A stretch of DNA of 31,124 nt from JAWPNA01 sp045402695 (GTDB taxonomy: Bacteria > Acidobacteriota > Polarisedimenticolia > JACPZX01 > DASXTC01). The stretch spans positions 1-31,124 of the forward strand of contig JAWPNA010000097.1 of the NCBI GenBank assembly GCA_045402695.1, in the 5' to 3' direction. A program made the position numbers and the translations under genes. Positions 9,229 through 16,966 of the stretch are shown one piece after another. Position 1 is the stretch's first letter; each line of letters starts with the position of its first letter. The notes under the pieces are model-generated. The model was not told the DNA's origin. It saw nothing but the letters and a program-made list of their open reading frames with translations, and did no database searches.

Positions 9229-10071
9229 ATGCCCATCCATGACATGTCGTACCGGCCCTACCGCGGAGGCCTCACCACGCACACATGGCGGTGGGTCACC
9301 ATCGCGAAGGCGGGGCTGTCGCACTACCTCTCACGAAGAATCTTCCTGGTCTTCCTCTTCATCGCCTATATCCACCCGATCGTCAGGGGGGTCTTCATCT
9401 GGGGAACCCACCAGATCGGCGGCGCCAGCCCGTCCGATGTGATCGACGCATCCTTTTTCCGCAACACACTGCTGGTCCAGGGGCTCTTCCTCCTGCTCAT
9501 CTGCATCTGGCCCGGCGCCACCTTGATCTCCGGGGACCTCAAATCCAACGCCATCCAGCTTTATTTGTCGAAGCCCCTCTCCCGGGTCCACTACGTGCTG
9601 GGCAAGCTCGCCATCATCGCAGGAATCGGCGCGCTGCTGCTGCCGGCGCCCGGCCTGCTGCTGTTCTTGATGGAGGTGGGGCTCTCGACCTCCACGAAAT
9701 TCATCACGAGCTACTTCTGGCTCCCGCTCGCGATCCTCGGCTACTCGGTGGTCGTCATCGGGGGCGCCTCGCTGGTAGTGCTTGCGGTCTCCTCCATGAC
9801 GCGCAGCGCCAGGTACGCGGGGCTGCTCTTCTTCGCGCTGGTCTTCTTCTCGCAGGCCGGCGCGGGGCTGCTGCGCCTCATCACGGGCACCCACGCCTTC
9901 ATCGTCCTGTCGCTGACGGCGCTGGTGGACCAGGTGGGCGCCCTCTTCTTCGGCGGCGAGGTCGAGTACGGGCTGCACCCGATCCCGTCGTTCCTGATGT
10001 ACGCGCTGGTGGTGGGGATCTCGCTTCTTGTGCTGAGGTGGCGCGTGAAGGCGGTGGAGATCGTGACATGA
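9229..10071 (+). CDS. ABC-2 type transporter permease (first)
   Basis: The 280-residue integral membrane protein has about six hydrophobic segments (first near residues 40-60, last at 245-270). Its N-terminus, MPIHDMSYRPYRGG, is a soluble stretch of a type often seen on permeases of this kind in Planctomycetes and Acidobacteria. GAGGGAGAG lies just before the ATG at 9229. The stop overlaps the next ATPase start in an ATGA, which implies translational coupling. It should form the membrane part of an exporter or membrane-remodelling ABC complex with the ATPase on either side. Confidence 0.88.
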   Translation: MPIHDMSYRPYRGGLTTHTWRWVTIAKAGLSHYLSRRIFLVFLFIAYIHPIVRGVFIWGTHQIGGASPSDVIDASFFRNTLLVQGLFLLLICIWPGATLISGDLKSNAIQLYLSKPLSRVHYVLGKLAIIAGIGALLLPAPGLLLFLMEVGLSTSTKFITSYFWLPLAILGYSVVVIGGASLVVLAVSSMTRSARYAGLLFFALVFFSQAGAGLLRLITGTHAFIVLSLTALVDQVGALFFGGEVEYGLHPIPSFLMYALVVGISLLVLRWRVKAVEIVT

Positions 10072-10991
10072 GCGCCGCTCCCGTCGTCTCTGCCGAGGGA
10101 TTGTCGCGCTGGTACAAGCAGGTCATCGGTGTCAATGATGTCACGCTGGTCATCCCGCCGGGGATCACCGGGCTCCTCGGCCCCAACGGAGCCGGCAAGA
10201 GCACGTTCATGAAGCTCATCACCGGACAGATCCGGCCGAGCCGCGGAACCGTGAAGGTGATGGGCGAGCCGGTATGGAACAACTTCGGACTCACGCGGCG
10301 CATGGGATTCTGCCCGGAGCAGGACGCCTTCTACTCCGGCATGACGGGGCTCAAATGGGTGCGCGGGCTGCTGTCGCTCAACGGCCACCCGAAAGAGGAG
10401 ACGGAGAGGTTGGCGCTCGCGGCTCTAGCAGCCGTGGATCTCATGGACGCCAAGGACAAGAAGATCGGAGCCTACTCGAAGGGAATGAGGCAGCGCGTCA
10501 AGCTGGCCCAGGCCATCGCCCACAACCCCGACCTGCTGATCCTGGACGAGCCGTTGGGCGGCATGGATCCGATGGGGCGCCGATCCACCATTCGCATGAT
10601 CAAGGACTGGGCCGCACAGGGCCGCAGCATCATCGTGTCGTCGCACATCCTGCACGAGATCGAGGCGATGACCTCCACGATCCTGCTGGTGAACCACGGC
10701 CGCATCGTGGCCGAAGGCAACGTGCACGAGATCCGCGAGCTGATCGAGGACCACCCTCACCGGATCTTCATCCAGTGCGACAACCCCCGACAGCTCGCGG
10801 GCCGGCTCGTGGGGTGGCCCGAGGTGTCGGGCATGCGTCTGGACGAGGACGGCGTGGAGGTGTCCACCAGCAGGCCCGACAACTTCTTCGCGATGCTGCC
10901 CGAGGTGATCCTGGCGGAGAAGTTGCGCGTCACGCGGCTTCTCTCCCCCGACGACAACCTGCAGGCCGTCTTCGACTACCTGGTGAAGTGA
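10068..10991 (+). CDS. ABC transporter ATP-binding protein (second ATPase of the FHA-ABC operon)
   Basis: The 307-residue ATPase has Walker A GPNGAGKS (38-45), signature YSKGMRQR, Walker B LLILDEPLGGMDP and H-loop VSSHIL. The ATG at 10068 overlaps the preceding permease stop by 4 bp. The frame is open further upstream, but that part lies wholly inside the permease gene and looks like its shadow. With two ATPases and two permeases in series, the operon could encode a heteromeric ABC-2 transporter or two transporters made together. Confidence 0.93.
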   Translation: MSAAPVVSAEGLSRWYKQVIGVNDVTLVIPPGITGLLGPNGAGKSTFMKLITGQIRPSRGTVKVMGEPVWNNFGLTRRMGFCPEQDAFYSGMTGLKWVRGLLSLNGHPKEETERLALAALAAVDLMDAKDKKIGAYSKGMRQRVKLAQAIAHNPDLLILDEPLGGMDPMGRRSTIRMIKDWAAQGRSIIVSSHILHEIEAMTSTILLVNHGRIVAEGNVHEIRELIEDHPHRIFIQCDNPRQLAGRLVGWPEVSGMRLDEDGVEVSTSRPDNFFAMLPEVILAEKLRVTRLLSPDDNLQAVFDYLVK

Positions 10992-11000
10992 GGTGCCGGC

Positions 11001-11783
11001 ATGAATCCGCTCAACGCCGTCTTCAGACTCTCCCTGGCCGTGCTCTTCAAGAGCAAGCGCACCTTCGTCATCGGGATGCTCTGCTTTCTGCCCGCTCTCG
11101 GATCGCTTATCGGCACCATGCTCATCCTCGGAAAGCTCGGCCCCTCCGATGTCACCGGCTTCGGCCTGATCTCCTTCATCATCGTGAACGCTTACGTCTA
11201 CGTGCTGCTGCTCGTCGTGACGCTGTTTTACGGGACCGCGCTGGTGTCCGACGAGATCGAGGACAAGACGATCACCTACCTGTTCATGCGGCCGGTGCCC
11301 AAGCCCACGATCTACGTAGGAAAGTATCTGGCATACCTGGTTGTGGGGCTGACGCTGCTTCTGCCGTCGGCAGCCCTCACGTTCCTGATCGCCATGTTCG
11401 CCGATCCGGCCGGCGAGGCCACGCGCCACATCCCTGTCCTCCTGAAGGACCTCGGCGTCCTGGCCCTGGGCGTGCTGGCGTACGGCGCGCTGTTTGCTCT
11501 TGTGGGTGCGCAGACCAAGCGGCCGGTCTTCTTCGGGCTGGGCTTCTCCATCGTGTGGGAAACGATCGTCAGCTTCATTCCGGGGTATCTCAACAAGCTG
11601 ACGATCAAGCACTATCTGATCTCTCTGCTCCCACATCCCGCCGGCGAGCGCGGCATCACCGGCATCTTCGAGGCAGCCACCCCCGCCCCAGTGGCCATCA
11701 TCGTGCTGCTCCTGGCAACCGCGGGGCTTCTGGCCCTGGGCGCCTGGCTCTTTGCCAACCGTGAGTACGTGCTGGAGCAGTAG
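11001..11783 (+). CDS. ABC-2 type transporter permease (second)
   Basis: The 260-residue protein has about six transmembrane segments, including about 20-42, 55-77, 110-135, 150-172 and a last one near 230-250. The motif 'DEIEDKTITYLFMRPVPK' (about 77-94) is typical of ABC-2 permeases just before the second helix pair. It starts 9 bp after the second ATPase, with GAGGTG upstream. It is the last gene of the run; the kinase gene converges on it with 12 bp between stops and no obvious terminator hairpin with a T-run. Confidence 0.88.
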   Translation: MNPLNAVFRLSLAVLFKSKRTFVIGMLCFLPALGSLIGTMLILGKLGPSDVTGFGLISFIIVNAYVYVLLLVVTLFYGTALVSDEIEDKTITYLFMRPVPKPTIYVGKYLAYLVVGLTLLLPSAALTFLIAMFADPAGEATRHIPVLLKDLGVLALGVLAYGALFALVGAQTKRPVFFGLGFSIVWETIVSFIPGYLNKLTIKHYLISLLPHPAGERGITGIFEAATPAPVAIIVLLLATAGLLALGAWLFANREYVLEQ

Positions 11784-11795
11784 GCGGGCGCCGGC

Positions 11796-14504
11796 TCACC
11801 TGAGCTCGAGGACATCCTTGAACATCGGCTGGCCGGCCAAGGAAGTTCTCAGGCCGAACGCGGCGAGGGCCGCGAACGCCGCCAGCACGATCACCCCATT
11901 GCCGGCGTACCAGGAGGAGAAGTCAAGAGTCAAAGGGAAGCCGGCGAGCCAGATGCTGACGAGGCTGGCGATCACCAAAGGCAGCAGGCCGAGACGGAAG
12001 AAGATCAGCAGGTAGATGGCGGCGACCACTACGCCGTAGGCGAGAGACAGGAAGAGATTGTCCGATGTCGGTGCATGTGAAACCGTCATCAGCACGAGGG
12101 CTCCGAGCATCGCAGGCCATTGTCGGCGAAGTAGCACGCGGCACAGCACAACCAGCGTCGTGGTCATCAGCGGAAACAGGAGCGAAGCCGCCAGCGACTC
12201 GACGAAGATGCCGAGTGAATGAAAAAGCCCCATGAGCGCCCACAGTTGCAGGACCAGGGGGGGGCCGCTCATATCGGGCCGAGGAAAGGACACGCCAAGC
12301 GACACCTGGTCGATCTGGTGCAGCCGGCGAATGAGGGAGAACAGCAGACCGGCGAGCATTCCCAGGACGACATCGCGCCCGATGAGAGGATCGCCGAAGC
12401 GCCCGTCGAGCAGACGCACCCATGAGATGAGCACCTGGGGCCAGAGGCGACGCAGGTAGGGCTCGACCGCGAGGTAGAAGATCCACACGAGACACGAGAT
12501 GAACAGGTTGAACGCAAGGTTGGCGCAGAAGTTAGCAGTCTCGCTCCACGCCAACACGTGATGGGCGGTGAATAGCCAGCCCAACAACAGGACAGCCAGG
12601 ACGAAGATCGCCAACCTCGCCGCGGCTCTGCGGTCGCCACGCCCGAGACGCACGTTCCGCCTCGCGATCAGCGCGCTCCCGAGGAAAACGCCCACGGTCA
12701 TCGCAAGCGAGACCGCGTCCGCGAATCTCCCCCAGGGGTTCTCCTCGACAACCTCAGCCTGCGTCGGGCGCGTCCAGGGATCGAGAATCCTGAAGAACGT
12801 GGGCATGCCATGGTACGCCGCGGCCTCGACCCGGATCGCCGGCCCATCGACTCCCGGGTAGGTGCCTTCCCAGGCTACGCGGGCGTCCGCATAGGCCGGC
12901 GGCGACCAGAGCGGCTCGACCCGCCTGAAGCGGTCTGCGTCGAGTCCTGCCTCCACGAACAACGCCGTCCAGTCAGGCTCCGCGAAGGGTCCCCTCGAGT
13001 CGTCGCGTTCGGGAGGCACCGACTCGAAACGCGACAGGCGCCCCGTCGGATCGAGATACAACCGCACCATTCCCGAAACAAGCGCCGGCGGATCATCCCA
13101 TTGGGGTTCATCTGCGAATACATCGAACGGCGCTATGCTCCGAGAGCTCAGACAGTACCAAAAGTAGATCGCGTACGGAGGCCCGGTTTCGAGCCGCCTC
13201 CAGCGGCCGGGAGATGGATCGCTGGCGGCGATGTGGTCGATGTAGCTGGAGTTGAGCTCGAAGCCGGCGGCGCTGTCCGCCGGAGTGGCCTGATGCCCGA
13301 GCCGTCGGGTGATGTCGCGTGCTCTCTCGATGAGGTACTCGGGGGGCTTCTCCAGTGGCGCCACCCGACTCAACTGCGTGCTGCCCGCGAGCATGATGGC
13401 TGCTACGACTCCCAGGACGATTCCAGCCGCGCAGGCCCAGGCTGCCAGCGGGCTGAGCCCGCCGACTTCGCCGGCCTGAGCGACCAACTCGGGAGAGGGC
13501 GTCTCTCCCGCAGCCACCGCCGCCGCGAGAGGATCTCCGCCAGGCAACGCGGCGGCCACCGAGGATGCGGAGGCGGGCCGGTCGCTCGGTTCCACCTGCA
13601 GGCAACGCAGAATGATCCTCTCCGCGGCCGGGTCGAATCCTTCGATCAGTGAGGACGGAGTGGAGGGACTCGTTTCTCTCTGCAGTCGAGCCAGCTCCGC
13701 CACCGTGGCCGCCTTGAACGCCTTCTGGCCGGTGAACAGCTCGTACAGGACCAGTCCGAGGGAGTAGAGATCGCTCCTGACGGACACCTCCTTCCCGGCG
13801 AGCTGCTCGGGCGCCATGTAGGCGGGCGTGCCGGCCCGCACATCGGCGCCGATGATCCGTTCCGCCGTGCCCGCCAGACCGAAATCGGTGATGCGCGTTC
13901 TGCCCCGTCCGTCGATCATGACGTTGGCAGGCTTGAGATCGCGGTGGAGGACACCCTGCTCGTGCGCGGCGGCAAGTCCGGCGCAAAGCTGGCGGGCGAT
14001 CTGCACCGCCTTGCCCTCCGGCAGGCGCCCAATCCGCCGCAGCAGGCTCGCCAGGTCCTCCCCATCCACGTATTCCATCGAGAGGAAATGATGCCCCTCC
14101 ACTTCGCCGACGTCGTAGACACGGCAGACATTGGGGTGGGAGATCTGCCGCGCGATCTTCACCTCGTTGAGGAAACGCGAGAGACGTGACCCATCCTTCT
14201 CCACGGCTTCGGGCAGAAACTTGAGCGCGACGGCCTGGCCCAGCTTGAGATCGTCGGCGCGGTACACCTCTCCCATGCCCCCCTTGCCCAACAGTCCAAA
14301 GATGCGGTAGCGACCGGCCAGAACGGTGCCCGGCAGGAAGCGTCCTTGATCCAGTGGGCCTGTCCATGACGAGAGCGGCCCGGCATTCGCCTTCACGGGA
14401 CCGCGCGTGGGCATTCTCGAGTCTGGTGTGAGCGCAACACCGCAGGCTGGGCAGAAGCGGCTCTCTTCGGGGGCGTCGGCGAGGCAGGCAGCGCAACGAA
14501 GCAT
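11796..14504 (-). CDS. Membrane Ser/Thr protein kinase with N-terminal zinc ribbon and polytopic C-terminus
   Basis: The 902-residue protein begins with a CxxC...CxxC zinc ribbon (Cys 4, 7, 18, 21), then a complete Hanks kinase domain. The kinase has a glycine loop GLLGKGGMGEV (70-80), Lys95, Glu114, HRDLKPAN (187-194), DFG (207-209) and GTPAYMAPEQ. A first membrane helix lies near 360-385, a soluble, probably periplasmic region at about 386-590, and about seven further helices to the end. The kinase is predicted active. The large membrane part may sense a ligand or lipid; no known sensor domain is recognised. The ATG at 14504 is preferred over an upstream TTG because it starts the zinc ribbon directly; neither has a clear Shine-Dalgarno. 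It follows the monooxygenase gene by 55 bp on the same strand and converges on the FHA-ABC operon. Confidence 0.93.
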   Translation of the reverse strand: MLRCAACLADAPEESRFCPACGVALTPDSRMPTRGPVKANAGPLSSWTGPLDQGRFLPGTVLAGRYRIFGLLGKGGMGEVYRADDLKLGQAVALKFLPEAVEKDGSRLSRFLNEVKIARQISHPNVCRVYDVGEVEGHHFLSMEYVDGEDLASLLRRIGRLPEGKAVQIARQLCAGLAAAHEQGVLHRDLKPANVMIDGRGRTRITDFGLAGTAERIIGADVRAGTPAYMAPEQLAGKEVSVRSDLYSLGLVLYELFTGQKAFKAATVAELARLQRETSPSTPSSLIEGFDPAAERIILRCLQVEPSDRPASASSVAAALPGGDPLAAAVAAGETPSPELVAQAGEVGGLSPLAAWACAAGIVLGVVAAIMLAGSTQLSRVAPLEKPPEYLIERARDITRRLGHQATPADSAAGFELNSSYIDHIAASDPSPGRWRRLETGPPYAIYFWYCLSSRSIAPFDVFADEPQWDDPPALVSGMVRLYLDPTGRLSRFESVPPERDDSRGPFAEPDWTALFVEAGLDADRFRRVEPLWSPPAYADARVAWEGTYPGVDGPAIRVEAAAYHGMPTFFRILDPWTRPTQAEVVEENPWGRFADAVSLAMTVGVFLGSALIARRNVRLGRGDRRAAARLAIFVLAVLLLGWLFTAHHVLAWSETANFCANLAFNLFISCLVWIFYLAVEPYLRRLWPQVLISWVRLLDGRFGDPLIGRDVVLGMLAGLLFSLIRRLHQIDQVSLGVSFPRPDMSGPPLVLQLWALMGLFHSLGIFVESLAASLLFPLMTTTLVVLCRVLLRRQWPAMLGALVLMTVSHAPTSDNLFLSLAYGVVVAAIYLLIFFRLGLLPLVIASLVSIWLAGFPLTLDFSSWYAGNGVIVLAAFAALAAFGLRTSLAGQPMFKDVLELR

Positions 14505-14559
14505 CGGCGTACAATGCCACAACCGCCGCTTGGAGAAAACCCCCCGAGGCCCCCGGCCC

Positions 14560-16794
14560 CTAGATCATGCGGCGCGGCTTCGCGGGCAGGTACTGGTCGG
14601 GCCAGCGCACGCCGTCGTACCCCTGCTGCGCCGCGGCGTGAAGGGTGAAGTAAGGATCGAACAGGTGCGGCCGGGCCAGCACGCACAGGTCGGCGTGGCC
14701 GGCCACAATGATGGTGTTCACCTGGTCCCAGCTCTGGATGTTGCCCACGGCCATGGTAGGGATGCCGGCCTCGTTGCGGATGCGGTCGGCGAACGGTGTC
14801 TGGAACATCGAGCCGTACACCGGGCTGGCCTCGGCGGTGGTGAGGCCTGATGAGACATCGACGATGTCGCAGCCGCGGGCCTTCAGCATGCGCGCGGCCT
14901 GCACCGCCTCATCCACGTCAAAGCCGCCCGGCGCCCAGTCGGTGGCGGAGATGCGCACCGAGATGGGACGGTCCGCCGGCCACGCCGTCCGCACGGCGTC
15001 GAACACCTCCAGCGGATACCGCATCCGGTTCTCCAGTGCCCCCCCGTACTGATCACGCCGCCGGTTGGTCAGAGGCGAGATGAAGCTGGCCAGCAGATAG
15101 CCATGGGCAAAGTGCAGCTCCAGCATGTCGAAGCCGGCCGCCAGAGCCCTGCGCGCCGCCTGTGTGAAATCGTCACGCACCTGGTCCATGTCGGCCCGGT
15201 TCATCTCCTTGGGCACCTGGTTCGCCGGCGACCAGGCGATGGCCGACGCCGAGAGCAGGGGCCAGTTGCCCTCGGGCAGCGGCTCGTCCATCCCCTCCCA
15301 CATCAGCCGGGTGGACCCCTTGCGGCCCGCGTGAGCGAGCTGCATCCCAATCCTGGCCCTGGAGTGCGCGTGCACGAAGTCCACGATTCTCTTCCAGGTC
15401 ACCACGTGGTCATCACGGTACATGCCGGCGCACCCGGGTGTGATCCTCCCCTCGCGCGACACGTCGGTCATCTCAGTGATGATCAACCCCGCGCCTCCGA
15501 TGGCGCGGCTACCCAGGTGCACCAGGTGCCAGTCGTCCGGCGCGCCGTCTTTGGCGGAGTACTGGCACATGGGTGAGACCACCACGCGGTTGATCAGCTT
15601 CATCCCGCGCAATGTGAAGGGGGTGAACATGGGAGGCGGAGGCGGCTCCACGCCGGCGCACCCGTTGAGGTCCGCGAACCAGCGATCGACCCGGGTGATG
15701 TAGGCGGGATCGCGCAACTTGAGATTCCCGTGCGTGACTCGCTTGCTGCGGCTCAGCAGGCTCACCGCGAACTGCTCCGGATCGAAGTCCTTGTAGCGCT
15801 TGATCTGCTCGAACCATCGTTGGCTCACCTCGGCCGCGCGCTGCCTTTTTGCGACGTCCAGGCGGCGCTCCGCCTCGTAAGCCGCGAGAGCCGCCGGGAC
15901 ATCGGTCTGTTCGCGCATCGCCTTCGCCAGCGCGATGCTGTCCTCCATGGCCATCTTGGTGCCCGAGCCGATGGAGAAGTGCGCCGTGTGCGCGGCGTCC
16001 CCGATCAGCACGACGTTGCCGTGATGCCAGGCTTCGTTGCGAATCCGGCGGAACGTGATCCAGGCCGACTTGTTGCTGAGCAGCTTCTGCCCCCGCAGCT
16101 CGGGCGCGAACAGCTCCTCGCAATACCGCAACGTCTCATCCTCGGACGCGCGGTCCAGCCCCGCGCGGCGCCACGTGTCCTCGTCGGTCTCCACGATGAA
16201 GGTGCTGGTGGAATCGTCGAACGGGTAGGCGTGGACCTGGAACAGCCCGTGCTCGTTCTCCCGGACGATGAAGGTGAACGCGTCGAACAGTCGCCGCGTG
16301 GCAAGCCAGATGTAGGGGGATCGTCCGACCTCGATGTCGGGCCTCAAGACGCCTGCCAGCGCCGCGCGGACCCCGCTGTTGACCCCGTCGGCCGCCACCA
16401 CCAGGTCAGCATCCCCGTACGCCGACGGGGCCTGCGCCTCGGTGCCGAGCCGCAGCATGACTCCCAGCTCGCGGCAGCGATCCTGGAGAATCTCCAGCAG
16501 CCGCATCCGGCGGATGCCGCAGAAGACATGCCCCCCGGATCGGATGACCCGCCCGTGGAAGTGGATGTCGATCGCCTCCCAGCGGGCGAAGGCGCCGGCG
16601 ATCCGCTCGTACGTCTCGCGGTCTGCCTCCGCAAACCGCTCCAGCGTCTCATCGGAGAAGACCACGCCCCATCCCCAGGTCACTCCCGCCGGGTTGCGCT
16701 CGATGACGGTCAGGTCGCACCCGGGGCGCGCCTTCCTCATCAGGATGCCGAAGTAAAGGCCGGCGGGGCCGCCGCCGATGACGACGATCTTCAC
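14560..16794 (-). CDS. Bifunctional FAD monooxygenase / Old Yellow Enzyme (salicylyl-CoA 5-hydroxylase or 2-aminobenzoyl-CoA monooxygenase/reductase type)
   Basis: The 744-residue protein has two flavin domains. The N-terminal part (about 1-380) is an aromatic hydroxylase of the p-hydroxybenzoate type: GGGPAG at 7-12, ADGVNSGVR, and IGDAAH of the GD motif. The C-terminal part (about 385-744) is an Old Yellow Enzyme barrel, with LINRVVVSPMCQYSA, QLAHAGRKG and ELHFAHGYLLASFISP. This order and length match the known two-domain enzymes SdgC (salicylyl-CoA 5-hydroxylase) and 2-aminobenzoyl-CoA monooxygenase/reductase, which hydroxylate an aromatic CoA thioester and, in the latter, also reduce the ring. 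The GTG at 16794 is preceded by GGGAGGGAGG; the frame is open upstream but that part reads as non-protein. No CoA ligase or other pathway gene lies nearby, so the substrate is unresolved. Confidence 0.9.
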   Translation of the reverse strand: MKIVVIGGGPAGLYFGILMRKARPGCDLTVIERNPAGVTWGWGVVFSDETLERFAEADRETYERIAGAFARWEAIDIHFHGRVIRSGGHVFCGIRRMRLLEILQDRCRELGVMLRLGTEAQAPSAYGDADLVVAADGVNSGVRAALAGVLRPDIEVGRSPYIWLATRRLFDAFTFIVRENEHGLFQVHAYPFDDSTSTFIVETDEDTWRRAGLDRASEDETLRYCEELFAPELRGQKLLSNKSAWITFRRIRNEAWHHGNVVLIGDAAHTAHFSIGSGTKMAMEDSIALAKAMREQTDVPAALAAYEAERRLDVAKRQRAAEVSQRWFEQIKRYKDFDPEQFAVSLLSRSKRVTHGNLKLRDPAYITRVDRWFADLNGCAGVEPPPPPMFTPFTLRGMKLINRVVVSPMCQYSAKDGAPDDWHLVHLGSRAIGGAGLIITEMTDVSREGRITPGCAGMYRDDHVVTWKRIVDFVHAHSRARIGMQLAHAGRKGSTRLMWEGMDEPLPEGNWPLLSASAIAWSPANQVPKEMNRADMDQVRDDFTQAARRALAAGFDMLELHFAHGYLLASFISPLTNRRRDQYGGALENRMRYPLEVFDAVRTAWPADRPISVRISATDWAPGGFDVDEAVQAARMLKARGCDIVDVSSGLTTAEASPVYGSMFQTPFADRIRNEAGIPTMAVGNIQSWDQVNTIIVAGHADLCVLARPHLFDPYFTLHAAAQQGYDGVRWPDQYLPAKPRRMI

Positions 16795-16798
16795 GGTT

Positions 16799-16847
16799 CC
16801 TCCCTCCCTGAGCGCGCCACAGGATACCGCCTCGTCAGTGAGGGAGG
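16799..16847 (-). promoter_or_regulatory. Inverted repeat able to mask the monooxygenase ribosome binding site
   Basis: In the minus-strand leader, CCTCCCTCACTGA (16847-16835) and TCAGGGAGGGAGG (16811-16799) pair at 12 of 13 positions across a 23-nt loop. The 3' arm is the Shine-Dalgarno of the GTG-started gene. The RNA hairpin would block translation; the DNA repeat could instead be a regulator site. Confidence 0.45.
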
Positions 16848-16860
16848 CCACACGTGATCC

Positions 16861-16889
16861 TTGACGAGGTCCGGCCGCCGGCATACTCT
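16861..16889 (+). promoter_or_regulatory. Candidate promoter for the rhodanese-channel gene
   Basis: TTGACG (5/6 to the -35) and TACTCT (3/6 to the -10) are 17 nt apart, about 80 nt before the ATG at 16967. The weak -10 keeps confidence low. Confidence 0.3.
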
Positions 16890-16966
16890 GCGCGAACACT
16901 GGGAAGCGCCCCCATTCATCGAGAGGTCGAGTACGGCCCTTCCCCCGCGTCACCCCGGGCCCGCTC

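Noticed and set aside
14505..14559. Intrinsic terminator between the monooxygenase and the kinase
   Set aside because: There are G-runs and a TTTT on the minus strand, but no stable stem of good length directly before the T-run.
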